This document shows positions 1 to 12,690 of a stretch of DNA of 64,000 nucleotides, piece by piece. The DNA lies in assembly GCF_017591425.1 (NCBI RefSeq), contig NW_024466459.1, positions 7,316,001-7,380,000 on the forward strand. The letters run 5' to 3'. The first letter of the stretch is position 1. Each line of letters starts with the position of its first letter. The translations under genes were made by a program, and so were the position numbers. Under the pieces are notes generated by a model that saw only the letters and a list, made by a program, of their open reading frames with translations, had not been told where the DNA came from and searched no databases. The DNA comes from Ochotona curzoniae. Lineage: Eukaryota; Chordata; Mammalia; Lagomorpha; Ochotonidae.

Positions 1-1599
1 AACTCATCGCCTTCAACATAAACAAAAACTTTTTTTTTTTAAAGAAACAAAAGCCCTATTATGTCTTTCTCCTAAACCAGGGTTCAGCTCTGATACCCAC
101 ATTGCTTTCTCATTCTCAAAGCCAAAAAGCACAAAGAGGCAAGTCTTTCGTGTTTGGATGTGAAATTCCATTTTCCTCGTGTCCGATCCTAATTTGAGCC
201 TGAGATCTTACGCTAAGGGTCTGACAGAGCTGGACACCCTTTCTCAAGCCTCCTTTGCCTTAACACTACACTCTCTCTTCGGCAACATCCGCCAGGTATA
301 AAGTACCATTTTCGCCACTGTATCACAGGGATGGGCAAGTCAGGTGGAGGTGGGGCAAGAGATGGACGCCCAGGAAAGGCACAGACCACAGAATGTCAGT
401 GTGTTGTGGGCAGAGCAAAGAGACAGACAGTAGAACAGAAAAGTGCCCACAACTTGCTGTGGCAGAAGGACTCGCCAAGCGGTGTCACTCGAGCCAGGCT
501 GAGAGCAAAACTGGAGTAAACTGCACAACATCATCAGGGAAGAGCAAGCCCTGGAAGGTGCTAGAATGTGTAAAGATCTGAGAGGAGACATTAGGGAAAC
601 TCAACAGCCAGTGAGGCCGCAGTGGCAGCTAGGAAGCCAATCCTCCAGCTTAAGTCCTTGAACCTGGCTCTGGCACAATTTGATTTGCACTTTTCCAGGG
701 GCGCTCTGGCTACTTGGCAGAGATGTGACTGTAAGAGGGAAACAGCGGGGGACACGGAGAGGAATGAGGCGGCAGGCACAGCCCTCCAAGACAGAGAAGG
801 GAATAGCGCCAAGTGAGAGCCTCCTTGGTATCTGTTAACAGTTATTGATGCTAGCGCCAACAATAAACAGGAGCTTCCACGCCTGCTGGCATTTTAGAGT
901 CACTGTGCTGGGAGAGTGGACACTAATTATGGAATAGTAACAATTAGAGAGTTTGGCATCTTGCCAGCAACAGAAAGAGAAGTTCCTTTTGCTGAGCAGA
1001 ATCCAAGCTTTCAAGTACCACCTGCAAGTGTGTGTTTATTAAAGAAAGCAAGCACATTGCCCTCTAGATGGATTTGTTTGCAGGAGGTCATCACACAATA
1101 GAAATTCATCAAAATATCAGCAATGCTGATGAAATATGAAAAACTGGATGCCAGAGAAGTTGGAACAAAGAGATTTCTCTGTGTGGATTTAGGAGAACCA
1201 AGGTTGAAAGCAAATGCAGTGGCTTTGGTGGCTGGAACTGCAGGTGATGGAACATGGCAAAGATACAAGTGGGGGCTTTGCTCCTGCACCTGCTGTTCTC
1301 CACCATGGCAAAAGCATGTGACATCATAATTACAGTCATTGCACGACTCAACATGAAATCCTAAGACAAACAAAGGCAAAGACTGTTGATAGGAGCTCTG
1401 CCCTCACAGGTATTAAGCAAAGACATTGGATCCTGCATATGCTGGCTCCATATACAAGCAGTGGACGCTGGGAAATTGTGACATCCCATGTCCCAGGTTA
1501 GATCCAGGGGTACCAGGAAAGCAGATCCATGGGAGACAGGCTCCCATCTGCAGATGGCTGCTTGTGTGAACCAAGCCACTGTCTTCCCAGCAAACTTAA
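1..1599. other. Single-copy DNA, no gene seen
   Basis: No segment here shows both an open frame and splice borders, and I recognise no recent repeat. The visible structure is a ten-base T run near position 31. Short open frames on both strands are what random mammalian DNA gives. Probably intronic or intergenic. Confidence 0.6.
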
Positions 1600-1863
1600 A
1601 GTCCATCTGCTAACTCACGCCCCAAGTGGCGGCAATGACTAAAGTGGAGCCAATCTGAAGCCAAAATTCAGGAGCTTCTAATGGGTCTCCTGTGTGGGTG
1701 CAGGGTCCCAAGGACTTGGGTCATCCTTTACTGCTGCTTTCCCAGACCAAAAGCAGCGGGCTGGATGTGAAATGGAACAGTTGGGATGTGAACCAGCACA
1801 CATATAAGATCATAACTCTTACAAGGTGAGGATTTAGCCACTGAGCCATCATGCCAGGCCCTT
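1600..1863 (-). mobile_element. CSINE (lagomorph tRNA-derived SINE)
   Basis: Read on the minus strand, the copy runs from the degraded head near 1863 through the family phrases 'gcagtaaaggatgacccaag' and 'tgggaccctgcaccc' to a truncated 3' end at about 1600. The CT-rich and A-rich tail is missing. Divergence is considerable. Confidence 0.85.
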
Positions 1864-3904
1864 AATAGTCTCTTCTAATAACCTCAGCAACTGTGACTCT
1901 CTCCAAGCCTTGTTCACCAGGCTCGAGCCAGCTGGACAGCACACAAAGGCATCCATGCCTCTGAGCAATCAGCAGACACCAGAGCTGTCAGGGCCTAGGA
2001 AGCTCAGGTCATTTGTCATCCTATTCTTCTCCCATCAAAACTGAATGAGGAGCTGAAGAAAGAAGATAATGCAGGGAACTACGAGAAGGTTTCAGAGGAA
2101 CTGGGCTGGACTGGTCTTTTCTTGTTAGCTGTTTAGGAAGACCTGCCTGCACAGAGAATTAGGAGACAAAATACCCTGAGGTCTCACGAGCAGCTGCCTC
2201 CTCAGCCAAGCATGCAAACTCAGCTGTCCTGGCCCTGAAGACACTCCGTGCCTCTCTCCCATTCCTGCCACGTGTAAAACAGGAGCCAGTGGCACCATCA
2301 GCTTTGGGAACAGATGCTGGTGACACTCCTGACAGAGGCTCAGAGCTACCCTGGGATGAGCAAGCGTGTAGCAGGAGCCAGAAGTCAACTGTGGCAACCA
2401 CTGCTGGGGAGAGCAAGGTGCTGGAGATGAAGCAGAGGCAGGGGAAGAAGGCTCCATCCACACCGAGTGAGCCCAGAGCAGGAGTTAGGAAGGATCTTCT
2501 AAGAAGAAATGGGGAAGGCCTCTTCTCACAGATAACCAACGCACATTGTTGTTACTGAACTTGACTCAGATGGTTCCGGAATAAGGAAGAGTTGACCACA
2601 AATGGATTCCCTTTCCGGGTAGTAAAGGACCTCTTGTTAGCTTAGCTTTTGTTTTCCCTGCCAATATCCATTTACTACCTAAAGATTGTCACTCTAAGGA
2701 GACACTGGGGGAGCCAAAGGGAAAGGCAGGGCTTGACTTGAGGCAGCTTGGGGGAGTGTCAGCTCGGCCTGCCCATCACCGTCTTCCTAGAGTCCTGTGA
2801 ATCAAGGGGATCTGTGCTTGTTAAATCCATGGGCACACTGTCCCCTTTCACGCCTTCAGTTGGTTCTGGTCCACTTTGAGCTCTTGATGAAGCATTGCAG
2901 ATCTCCTGAGGGGTCCTCTCCAGTATGGGAGGTCAGGCACATTCTTAGAGGCATGTGTCCTTAGGAACTGCTTCCCAAATGGACAGCACAAGCACAAACA
3001 TGCATCACTCTGGACACTCAGTCTCAGGCCTTCTTTTGCAGTGGACTTCCCCTGAGCCGAGCCCTGCAGATTCCGGTCTGATCTGCTCTTTGCGTTCATT
3101 TTCCAAGAAAAGGTGCACTTCTGCCTCCACCAGTCCTGCCTCAACAAAGAAGGGTCACCACTTTCATGTGACTCCACCCAACAGCCTATGCCAACCCTCA
3201 CCCCCACCCCTACACAAGTGCCACCCTACTCCAAGCTTGCTTTAGACTCACAACTCATAGAGGCAACCAAAAGGAGAAGCCAGATAAAGAGTCTAAAATA
3301 GCCAGGGTTGAAGCATGGGCTCTGCAGGTGAGAACGGCATCTATGCAGGCTGTTTCCTTCTAGACGACCTTCCTATCCAAATCCAGACTTGGGCCCCAGG
3401 GCTCAGCTGGGGCTGAGCACACAAGAGGGAGCAGCAGATAGCTGCTAGATCCCAGTGCTGAGGGCAGCAAGCAGCCAGGCACATCCTGACCTGCTTGCCC
3501 AGGATGCTGGTGCCAAGGATGTTTTCACTGGCCTGCTGTGATGCAGGAAATACACAATCTGACTCCAGCTAATGGCAGAAGGCAACTCATTTCCAACAAA
3601 CCTTGTCTAATGAGGCAGCGCTTCACCGGACTGGTCCAGAATGACAGCCACTGGCACGGCTTCCGCAAATAAATCTCACTAAAGGCTTAAAGTCAGAATG
3701 TACTTAGGTCTCACATAATCTTCCCCTTTCCCCTTCTGCAGCCAACCTCTCAGGTCGCTAGGCCATTTCTCTTTCTCCTTCCTGCTTGTGTTCAGCTGCA
3801 AACCTGCCTTGTAAACATGTGCAGTGAGTAAATGGAGCACTCCCTCACTAAGTGACGGGTCCTGCTGGCACCAATCCCTGGGCCAGCTCTTGCACCTGAG
3901 CCCC
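1864..3904. other. Single-copy DNA, no gene seen
   Basis: Ordinary mixed-composition sequence. Several frames of 80 to 130 codons occur on both strands around 2125-2560 and 2850-3250, but they overlap one another and have no shared splice structure or recognisable protein. I see no recent SINE. Confidence 0.55.
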
Positions 3905-4110
3905 CAAGGCCGCCTAATCAAAACTCTGCCTGGAGAGCTCTGACAGCCAATTCCTCAGCATCACGGGAGACTCGGCTGTCCGGAGGACATCAAATGTGCT
4001 GATTAAAAGTCCCAGGATCACCACGGGAGAGCTGCTGGCAGGGGGAGCTGGCATTTAGGAAGCACTGATATTTCTCGCATTATCGCGTGGGGGCCTGGGA
4101 GGACGCACGA
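3905..4110. promoter_or_regulatory. Candidate conserved non-coding block
   Basis: Repeat-free stretch retaining several CpGs ('actcggctgtccggagg', 'ttatcgcgtggggg') next to AT-rich homeodomain-like words ('gctgattaaaag', 'cagccaattcc'). Such mixtures are common in mammalian enhancers. This is inference from texture only; alignment to another mammal would decide it. Confidence 0.25.
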
Positions 4111-4811
4111 GGGAACTGCTGTTAGAAGAGGATGGATGCAGAGAATGGCACGAGACCTCCTGCCCCCGCGGAGCCCGCAGAACCCAAGTCGGCAGAGACG
4201 TCCCTTCCTCTCCAGCATCCTGAAACAGCTGTCCTTTCTCCTTTTCCCCCACAGGATGTGTCCAAACGCCTGCTGCATCACACCTCCTTTCTGGGGGGCT
4301 CCCCTGCTGCTCCTCTTCAACAGACCCCAGCACATCTTCCTACTGCATGTTGCAGATCACAGCTATACCACAGGGGCAGCCCAAGGTCCCCTCCAGCACA
4401 ACAGCCCACATGCACCTGCCACACTGCAGAGCACAGGACGCCAGCACAGGGCAACCACCAAAGAAGGGAGGGAAGGAGGAAGCGGGCTGATCTGGAAGCC
4501 GGGGAGACTGAAAGGAGGAAAGTGGTCATCCCCAGCGCGGCTCTCATCCTCCCCACCCTCCTGGATGCTGGTCTGCCTTGGCAAGGTCTCAGGACAGGCC
4601 CAGCCCTTGACAATCCTGAGCTGCAGGAATTTTTCTCACTGTGCTTTCTTTTTCTTTTTCTTCTTATTTTGTCATAGTGCTTTCCCTCTCTTCATCAATG
4701 GTCCATTCCTGGGGACAGGCAGCAGGTAAGCCCTCAGGCCATGTTCTGGTACCCACCCAGGGCTTGTGCCTTCTGTGGCCAGGGACTCCTATGATATAAC
4801 CATCCACCCTG

Positions 4812-5168
4812 ATAAAAATGAACCCACATGGGGCCAGGGTAATGGCTCAGTTGGCTAATCCTTCCCACTGTTAGTGGAGGGATCCCATATGGGTGCCAAT
4901 TCATGGCCTGGCTGTTCCTCAATCCATCCAGCTCCCTGCTTGTGGCCTGGGAAAGCAGTAGAGGATGGTCCAAAGTCTTGGGACCCAGCACGCATGTGGG
5001 AGACCTGAAAAAGGCTTCTGGTTCCTGGCTTCAGATCAGCTAGATTCCAGCCACTGTGGACATTTGGAGAGTGAATCATTGGATGGAAGATCTTTCTGTC
5101 TCTGCTTCACTCTGTAAATCTGCCTTTCCAATAAAAATAAATTAGTCTTTATAAAAATAAGCCCACAG
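4812..5168 (+). mobile_element. CSINE with diverged target duplications
   Basis: The element proper occupies about 4831-5150. It contains a tRNA-like head, 'cccatatgggtgcc', 'ccagctccctgcttgtgg', 'gggaaagcagtagaggatgg' and a tail 'tgcctttccaataaaaata'. The left flank 4812-4829 (ataaaaatgaacccacat) resembles the right flank 5151-5168 (ataaaaataagcccacag), so these are read as target site duplications. The head is of the form I associate with pika. Confidence 0.93.
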
Positions 5169-8100
5169 GAGTGAGTGAGGTGAGCCTTGAGCCTTCATCC
5201 TCTCTTAAAGAGCATTTCTAAAAAAGATTTTACTTCTCTGTTTGAGAGAGACCCCGAGACAGCAGGCATTACCATACCTTATTTATTTTCCATTCGTTAC
5301 AAGATCTAGGGGTGGATCTGGGGCGGTCAGGAGCCTGCATGTAATGTAGTTCTCCTCAGGGGACTGTATCTGCTGAGTGGCTTTGTGCAGCAACAGAGGG
5401 CGAGTGGGAAGGTACACGAGGATGGCGAGAAACATTCCCTTTGGGGTAGGCTGATCTGGTGGCCCAGTCAGTTTGGCTATTCCTCACCAACAGCTCACAA
5501 CGCAGGGCTGGTGCTCAGGAGAGTCCCAAGCCCAAGGACAGGTGGTAATTAGTGTTTCAAGCAGGAGAGACCACCCAAAGAAGATGCTATAAGTTGTAAC
5601 CCAAGAAAAAGGAGGCGTTTGGGAGATGGACAGATCGTGTTTTTTCTTCTGGTTTCTCAGTTAGGTGAGCAACCGAGCAAACAAGCCTTGCTAAGCTCCC
5701 ATGTTATCCTCCACAGCCTTGGCAACCCTGCCATATGCTCCCTACAGGGGCGTGCAAGCTTGTGCTCCACAGCACCTGCAGAGGACACGTCCCAGTCCCC
5801 AGGAACAGGAGGCTCTGACACAGGGATCACTCTTAGAGCCACCAAGTAAGCAAGAGAACCTGGGCGGGGGGCGGGTGGTGAGTCCTAAGTCAGAAGAGGA
5901 AGTGGCTGTTAGTATTATAAGCAGCCTGGGGTCACAAACAAGGTCATTAAATGTGCAAAAACCAGAATCCTTGGCAGGAACAACTTTTACAGATAGATGG
6001 AGGAGGACCTACAGGTGCTGGGTTGAGAAGCAAATGCTGGGCAACAGGCGTCAACCAGAGCAAAGCATCGACTAGGTCCCATCTGTGCCCTGGTGTACCA
6101 CCATGGAGGATGCCGAAGAAGGCACTGAGATGCCAGTGATATAAGTGTTCCTGCAGCCCAGCCTGACCCCATCATCTCATTATCCTGACCCGAGTTCTGT
6201 CCCTCGTGTATCCAAGTTCTGTCCCTTGTCTATCCCTCTTGCTTCCTTCGCAAGCGGCTCAGGGTCGTGATGTGGGGCACAGCTGCCACTAACAATTCCT
6301 CTAGGTTCAGTTCCAGCAAGGCAGCAAAATACAAATCGCAACTGTTTTATTTCTTCTCAGGGAGAAAAGTAGGAATAAAACCATTCTGGCATTTGCAGCA
6401 GCTCCCAAACAGTCCTGATTTAGACACTGAGTGCCAAAATGTCCTCGGCCCATATTGCACATGCTGGTATAGGTTGGTCAAAGTCAGCTCTTAGGTTAAT
6501 AGGGCAGCTGCAAGAGACTGTGGATGTACGGTTAAAAAAAAAAAAAGAAATTTTCAATGGAAAGCCTGGAGCATCTTTATAAGCCATAGAGAACACAAAT
6601 GCAACAAAAGCCAAATGTTGCGGCAAGCTCCCTGATCAGGAATGGAGATTGCAGCCGGACAAACTACTCCTGGAGCATGGCAGGGAAGCTGCCTGACAGT
6701 TGGGAGGATGATGGATGTCTTTGGCAAGGGGAACAGGCAGTGGAGGGAGTCCCCTCCCTGAAGGCCCAGTGTGAAAGGATGAGCATGCAGTGGGAGGGTA
6801 GGGCACAAGGCAACGATTGGTCATTGTGAAAACCAATCAGGTACACCTGGAGTTACGTTAAAGGCTCTAGAACTTCAGCCCAGAGCCCCTTCAAGGTTGG
6901 CAACCACAACCATGAGGACCCCTTGTTCACTCGAGAACCAGGGTTCTTCAATCTACAAACACCAAAATAATTGTCTCTTTCCATATTTTCCAAATTACTC
7001 AAAGTTCCCACTGACAAGAAACAAATTTAAATGTCAAAAAGTCTGAATCTCTGCATTAGAAACTTAAACTGGGCCGCTGCCAAAAGAAAAGCAATCCACC
7101 TACAGAAGCTGGAGGATCTCAGCCTACAGTTCACGGTTGGTTTGGGTTTTGATTTTGGTTTTGGCTCTTCAAATCATTCTTTCCCTCTCCCTCTTTTTTT
7201 CTTTTTTTTTTTTTTTCAATAATACAGTGGATTCACTTTAAATTAGGAAAAATGGCTTTTGTTTTTGTTGGGCATTTTTCTGTCTCCTTGGCTTTAAGAT
7301 TGTCTCACTTGCACCGAATGTTGAGAATCTGCTATACATTAATCATATTTGTTTTTAATAATCTGTATCTTATGATGTGTTGGGGGCCTTGGGTATCTAA
7401 GGAGAGACTTCCCCTTCCAGGGCTAGTTACGTTATAAAGACAGTAACAAGTGACTTTGGAGAAGATCTCTCACCAGTCAGCCAGCTCCTGCTGTCAAACC
7501 CTCCACCTCTGAGGACACACATCCCTCACCGTGAATCAACTCAGGGCCAGGTAAACTGGGGTCAACCTCAATAGTCCAGAGTTCACTGCAATCATTCAAA
7601 CTAGACAACCCCAAATGGTTTGCCCTGCCCTGCCCTGCCTTGCCTTTCCCATGGAAACCCCAAGAAAGGCTCTGGCCTCAGTTCCACCCTTGCTTTCCTG
7701 TGGCCCTGTTGGTCATGGCATGCCCCCACCCCTTCTCTTGGGAAATACAAAGTACAACTTCTCTCAGTGGCTTTAGCTCTGTGCTGTCACTCAGCCACCT
7801 CTATAAAATACAACCATGTGGGAGCAAGTAGAGGTCACACTCCCCATGCCACTCCTGTGGCTACATGTCACCACGCATTTCGTTCATCTGCCAGCACCTT
7901 CCTCATCATGGCGGCGGGCACAAGCTGAGCCATGCTGGCAATAACCCACAAGCCCCAGAGTCCAGATGGTCCCAAGCATCGCCAGCCTGGAGCAGCTCAC
8001 ACCCCAGCAGCTCCTGGCCTAACACCTTGGTGACAGTTTCAGCTGAAATGTCCCTGAATTCATTTGGAAAATTAAAAGTCGCTAAGTAGTCTTTTTTTTT

Positions 8101-9767
8101 TTTTTTTTTAGGAAACCTTCCCTTTCACTTTGAGTAAATAGAAAGCAGCCACCTACACCCACACAACCATATGCCCAAGTCTAGTGCCGTCTACTGAAAC
8201 ATGCATCCACGCGTCTGGCCTTGCCCAGGAATACCCACAGACGCAAAGGAGACCAATCTTTTTGTCTCGCAAGAGGGGGTTGGATGGGAGTTGTCCCGTC
8301 CTCTGGAACAATGGGAATTTCTGCTCAGTCAATGAGCAAACTGCATTGGAATGTTCCCTTAAACTCAGTATACTGTCTGATCAAACAGCCGTACTCCCTG
8401 GGGTGCAATGGATACTGACACACACAAAAATACACTACACGTGCACACACACTGGAAGGTACAAGCTGATACACAGGCAAACACCCAAACTTAAAACCCT
8501 AGGATAGAAAAGAAAGAAGCGAGACATGGGACCTCTATTCGATCACCCTGGACATAAATCATGTCACCAAGTGTCGCCGCAGTGGCTGAGACTGGCTCTA
8601 AGATTCTTATGAGTCTTTTCTGCGAGTCCTTCTGGCTGTTCTGATGGCCGGTCCTAGCAGCTCAAGGTTTCACTGCACATGGCACCTGCTCTCTCTTTCC
8701 TCATTCTCTTCCCTGGGTCTTACGAATCATTGGCAGCCACATCTAGCTGTCACCACACAGCAGGTAGGCACTGCTACTACTTCTCCAGGATGTTACTGCC
8801 TTAAGGCCACCAGACCTACCCTACTTCTAGCTCAGGCACACCTCATCTCTGTCCCCTCCCTTTGCATGGTACTTAGGCAGGAACCCAATAGTCTGGATTA
8901 TACCACAAGCCAAGTTGAAAGGGTAGGCCCTGGCCACTGCCTGGCCACTGCCTGGTCACTGACATGGTCTTCCCAGGCCCAGAACTACCTGCTTTCTCTC
9001 TCCCAGGAGGCTACCCCAGCTCTTCTGCACTTCTGCTTGTGGCAAGCTCCCTGACTGATACCTCAAATACACACAGACGGGCTGAATCCCACCAGCAGAT
9101 GGTTTTCGGGCTCAAGTGAAAAACATCCCCATGTTGGGCTACATTGTGGTGGACCTGACTTCTTAGAACACCTGCAGGTTTAACAGCACACATGGAAGCT
9201 GGCAGAGAAACGAGAGGGATGGGTAACAATGTCATTATCCTCAATGAAAAGAGAGAACCACACCAGGAGAACCATTCCCATGGCGATGCTTCCATCATTG
9301 ACTGCCAAGTCAAGCAACTGGGAGGGACCAGATGAGTCCCTCTGTCACCCCAAAGCCATCAGGGAAAGATGCAAAGAGTCACTGGCCCCCTGATCTCGGA
9401 GGCCCCAGGACAAGTGGGAGAAGACAGCCTCACACTTCCCAGGGAACACCCAGGAGAGACTAGCATAGCCCATGGATGGCACACAGGACAATGGAAAGCT
9501 TGGAAATGAGGAAAGGTGGTTAGAAAAGGAAAAAAGTTCCCTAAGGTTTCATCCTTTCCTGAAGGCAAAGCAAAACCTGGGGTTAACCAATTATTGCCCT
9601 ACTGTTCTCTCCCTATTCCTACCTCACAAGGAAGGAAACAGAAATGACTGATTCCTTGTTTGGCTGTTTCTGCTTTTGTTAGTCTTTCTCTCTCTGCCAC
9701 AGCAAGTCCTTGAAACACTGGATAAGGAAAGAAGAGTACACTGGCCAAAAATTCACTGTCCACTGTT
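5169..9767. other. Long single-copy stretch, no gene seen
   Basis: About 4.6 kb with no recent SINE that I can recognise. It holds an A run (6534-6546), a T-rich run (7187-7216), a (TGCCC)n-like run near 7621-7645, a T run (8091-8110) and an imperfect CA-rich patch near 8415-8455. A short fragment at about 5218-5265 may be a decayed minus-strand SINE tail. Open frames up to about 135 codons (near 8650-9050) have no recognisable domain or splice borders. It is the longest SINE-free interval in the window. Confidence 0.5.
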
Positions 9768-9970
9768 GCAAAAGAAAAAGAAGGACAAGAGAAGGAGGGG
9801 GGAGAGGAGAAGTGGAAGAAGAAAGAGAGAGAGAGAGAGAAAAGAAAGAAAAGGAAGGAAGGAAGGAAGGAAGGAAGGAAGGAAGGAAGGAAGGAAGGAA
9901 GGAAGGAAGGAAGGAAGGAAGGAAGGAAGGAAGGAAAGAAGGATGGATGGAAGGAAGAGAGATAGATAAA
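9768..9970 (+). repeat. (AAGG)n microsatellite in a purine-rich tract
   Basis: A purine-only or nearly pure purine run. The core at about 9851-9936 is some 21 uninterrupted AAGG units, flanked by GA-rich imperfect repeat on both sides and a short GGAT variant near 9940-9950. The open frames across it (Lys-Glu-Gly-Arg on one strand, Leu-Pro-Ser-Phe on the other) are artefacts of the repeat. Expected to be length-polymorphic and capable of triplex formation. Confidence 0.97.
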
Positions 9971-10779
9971 TGACAAGGAAAAAGTTTTTTTCTTTGGGGG
10001 AGTGGGGGAGAACAGAAACAACCCAGCAAACCACCTGCTGATAATCATGAAAACGAAGAGGCAAAGAAAGAGAAAGGGAGAGAACTCCGAGACCACTGCA
10101 TTGAAGACGGACTACAGAAACTGGTTGAGACACACACACAGCACAGGACAGGCAAGACTGGGTCTTCCTTCCAGAAGCAAAGAGGAGGTCAAGAACCAAT
10201 AACCCCAAAGGAGAGAAGCTCAGTCCCCTCTGACTGTGTTGAACCCACATGCAGTAGAGACGGGACTCTGGGGTGACCAGGCAGAGTGGCTGCCAGGGCT
10301 CCACTGTGACAGTCCCTGCTGGGAATGCCTTTCAGAGATCTTGTGGACAAAGTCACGCGATGAATACGTTTGTTGCTGTAGAACTGCTCTATATGCAATG
10401 ATGCTTGAGCGAAGAGGACCATAAGTTGGAGTCAGGGTTAACTTCTCTCTGGGAGGTCAGCAGTTTCCATAAACTCGGGTGAATATAGTGATATTCAAGA
10501 GGACTTCTATTACAGACATTCTATAAACATATGACTTTTTCTGACTTCCAAACATTGCCAGGACCACTACAGGCCTGAGTAAGGTGGAGACTTGTGAGCA
10601 GTATTTAAAAAGTTCACAGAAAATGCATATTATTTAAAAACTGCATGCATTTCATCGTTTTGGTACCAAAATAAACTTATTTGATTGTTTCCTATGAGCA
10701 TTTAAAAGTACTCTCATTAATCCCATAGATACAGGGAGATGCTCTGCCTGCTACAGTTTCACAGTCAACTGACATCGGG
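9971..10779. other. Single-copy DNA, no gene seen
   Basis: Mixed sequence between the purine array and the LINE-2 remnant. AT content rises at 10600-10700. No coding or repeat identity recognised. Confidence 0.5.
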
Positions 10780-11365
10780 CCATGGCCAAACCCTCCAGTG
10801 GCTTCCCGCAACCTTGAGCACAAAGGCCAGCATCTTACCAGGACGTGCAAGGTCTGTGCAACCTGTTCCTGTTGCATTGCCCCTCTCCTATCTGTTGTTC
10901 CTCTGCTTGGGCCACTCCTGTCTCTCTCGGTATTCCTTGAGCAGGTGTGCCCCCACCTCGAGGCATCTGTGCCTGCTGTACCTCCTTTCTGGAAAACTCA
11001 TCTCCCCAAACATGATCATGTCTTGATCTCTCACCTCCTTCAGCTCTCTATGTGCCAGGTGTTTCCAAATCATACCTTCTGAATACAAGACCCCTCACCC
11101 CTTACACATGCATGACCCTCCCAGCCCCACCCCTGCTTGCTTGCTTTCTCACCTGCAGTTCACATCGTCTAACCTATTAGGCATTCTGCTCACTTAGGAC
11201 CCGGTGCCTGCCTTTTTCACTGCACTGACAGCTCTTCACAGGCGATGACTTTCTGCCTGTTTTTGTTCTTGTGTTTGCTTGCTGATTACAACTGTGTCAC
11301 CCAGTGTCTGCCACATACCAATAAGCACAATAAGGGCTTTGTGAATTGCATGAAATGAACGAAAA
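10780..11365 (+). mobile_element. LINE-2 (L2) 3' end remnant
   Basis: The order of phrases follows the ancient L2 3' region: 'ctccagtggcttcccgcaac', a C-rich middle, 'ttgggccactcctgtctctc', 'cctcctttctggaaaactca', then near the end 'cagtgtctgccacatacc' followed by a degenerate 'aataagggctttgtgaattg'. L2 stopped moving before the placental radiation, so the strong divergence fits. Identification is by remembered consensus order, not alignment. Confidence 0.6.
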
Positions 11366-12410
11366 CATAAAGCTACAACTCAAGCATGCAACGCCTTCTC
11401 CCTACCCAGAATAACAAACTGGAAACGGGTACTTCATGAAAGCTGGCTGTTCAGGAGCAGGATTAGGGCAGCTTGCCTCTAAAGGCCAGAGGTCATTAGA
11501 GCGCTTAGAGTTGGATATATATATAATTTTTTAAAAGTCACAGGTGTTCCACCTTATTCCTGGAGCAATACTTCTAACAGACTTCCGAATAACGAGAGAA
11601 AAGTTTCACATTTATTATTCTAAGGAGCACTGCTCTTTCATCAACTCTTTAACCTGCTCCGACTTCTCTAAACAGCTCCTTAAGCGGAACTTAGTGACCC
11701 AGAACAGTGCTTGGTGTTCAAAGGGTTAAAAACAAAACATGTATGATTCACTGTCAACCCTAAGGCACGCCCTGGATGAGCAGTGGTGAGTCTTGGGTCA
11801 GGCTGGATTTGTGCATAAGCACATGTGTGCACAGACCGTAATCAACAGGCTCAGCCAAAGGTGCCCGAGGACCTCGCTCCTAAAGGCATGGTGTAACCCA
11901 AACTCCTCCCCGGCTCCCCACGACTCTGTGAATGAAGAGCTTGCCGCTTCGGCCAGCCTGCAGGATCACAGCCTTCCCCGGCTCCTGTGCCCACACCATC
12001 TGCCTGCCCTGGGTCTAGAGTCCTATATATGAGCTGCCCTAACACACTGCCATCACTGATGAAGAGTCTGTCCCTGTTTCTCTGTCTAAAGCTTCCTTCT
12101 CAGGTGGGGAGCACTGCACAGCCTTCCTGACACAGAAGGAGAAGGCAGGAGGAGCCGTGAATGAGAGCAGAAGGGACATCTGCTGTCCCAGGACCAGTTG
12201 GCCCAGCGGAGTTTGACAACTGAGATATGCCAGCAGCACCTATATGGCTGCTACTGTTCCTTCCTAGTGGACACGCTGATTTAACCTGGCCTGTTTGTGT
12301 TGTACCTTAATGGACGTGTGGGCTCAACTCGTTTTACATCTCAGGACTCCAGATCCAGATCTGAGAAGCCAGTCCGTACCGAGATGCCCAAATCTCACTA
12401 TGGCTGAGGG
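11366..12410. other. Single-copy DNA, no gene seen
   Basis: Contains 'tatatatat' near 11515 and otherwise ordinary sequence. No convincing exon or repeat. Confidence 0.5.
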
Positions 12411-12690
12411 AGCTAGGCCGTGGCTTGGGACACCTGCTCTCGCCTCTGAGCATTTGTTGGAGTTCCAAATACTAATCCAGCTTCCTGCTAACACACACTG
12501 GGAAGGCAGCATAAGATGGGCCCAAGTGCTTGGGCCTCTGACACTCAGGCAAGAGGCCCAGGCAGAGCTCCTGGTTGTTGGCTGTGTCCTGGACCATCCA
12601 TGGCCGTTGCAGCCATTTGAGGAAAGAACCAGCAAATGGCAGCTTTGTCTTTCTCTCTCTCTCTCGCCAATAGGCCAAGCACACTTCCCT
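12411..12690 (+). mobile_element. CSINE, old copy
   Basis: Family order is clear: 'ctaatccagcttcctgctaa', 'gatgggcccaagtgcttggg', 'ccgttgcagccatttgagg' and a CT-rich end. The copy lies inside a 288-codon open frame (12295-13161), which it largely accounts for, so that frame is not a gene. Confidence 0.85.

Noticed and set aside
1055..1075. Inverted CTCF-like word around 'gccctctagatgg'
   Set aside because: Contains one extra base relative to the motif core.
4132..4729. Two overlapping plus-strand frames of 181 and 197 codons with Pro/Ser/Ala-rich translations
   Set aside because: Both phases are open at once, which reflects base composition. No splice borders or known domain.
5389..5403. 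CTCF-like word gcaacagagggcgag
   Set aside because: One core position mismatches the motif as I know it, and a single weak site in 64 kb is expected by chance.
8560..8650. Possible SINE head at 'gtgtcgccgcagtggctgag'
   Set aside because: No downstream family phrases follow, so the similarity is limited to a short GC-rich word.
9599..10304. Leu-Pro-Ser-Phe and Lys-Glu-Gly-Arg repeat proteins of up to 183 codons
   Set aside because: Pure translation of the (AAGG)n microsatellite in different frames.
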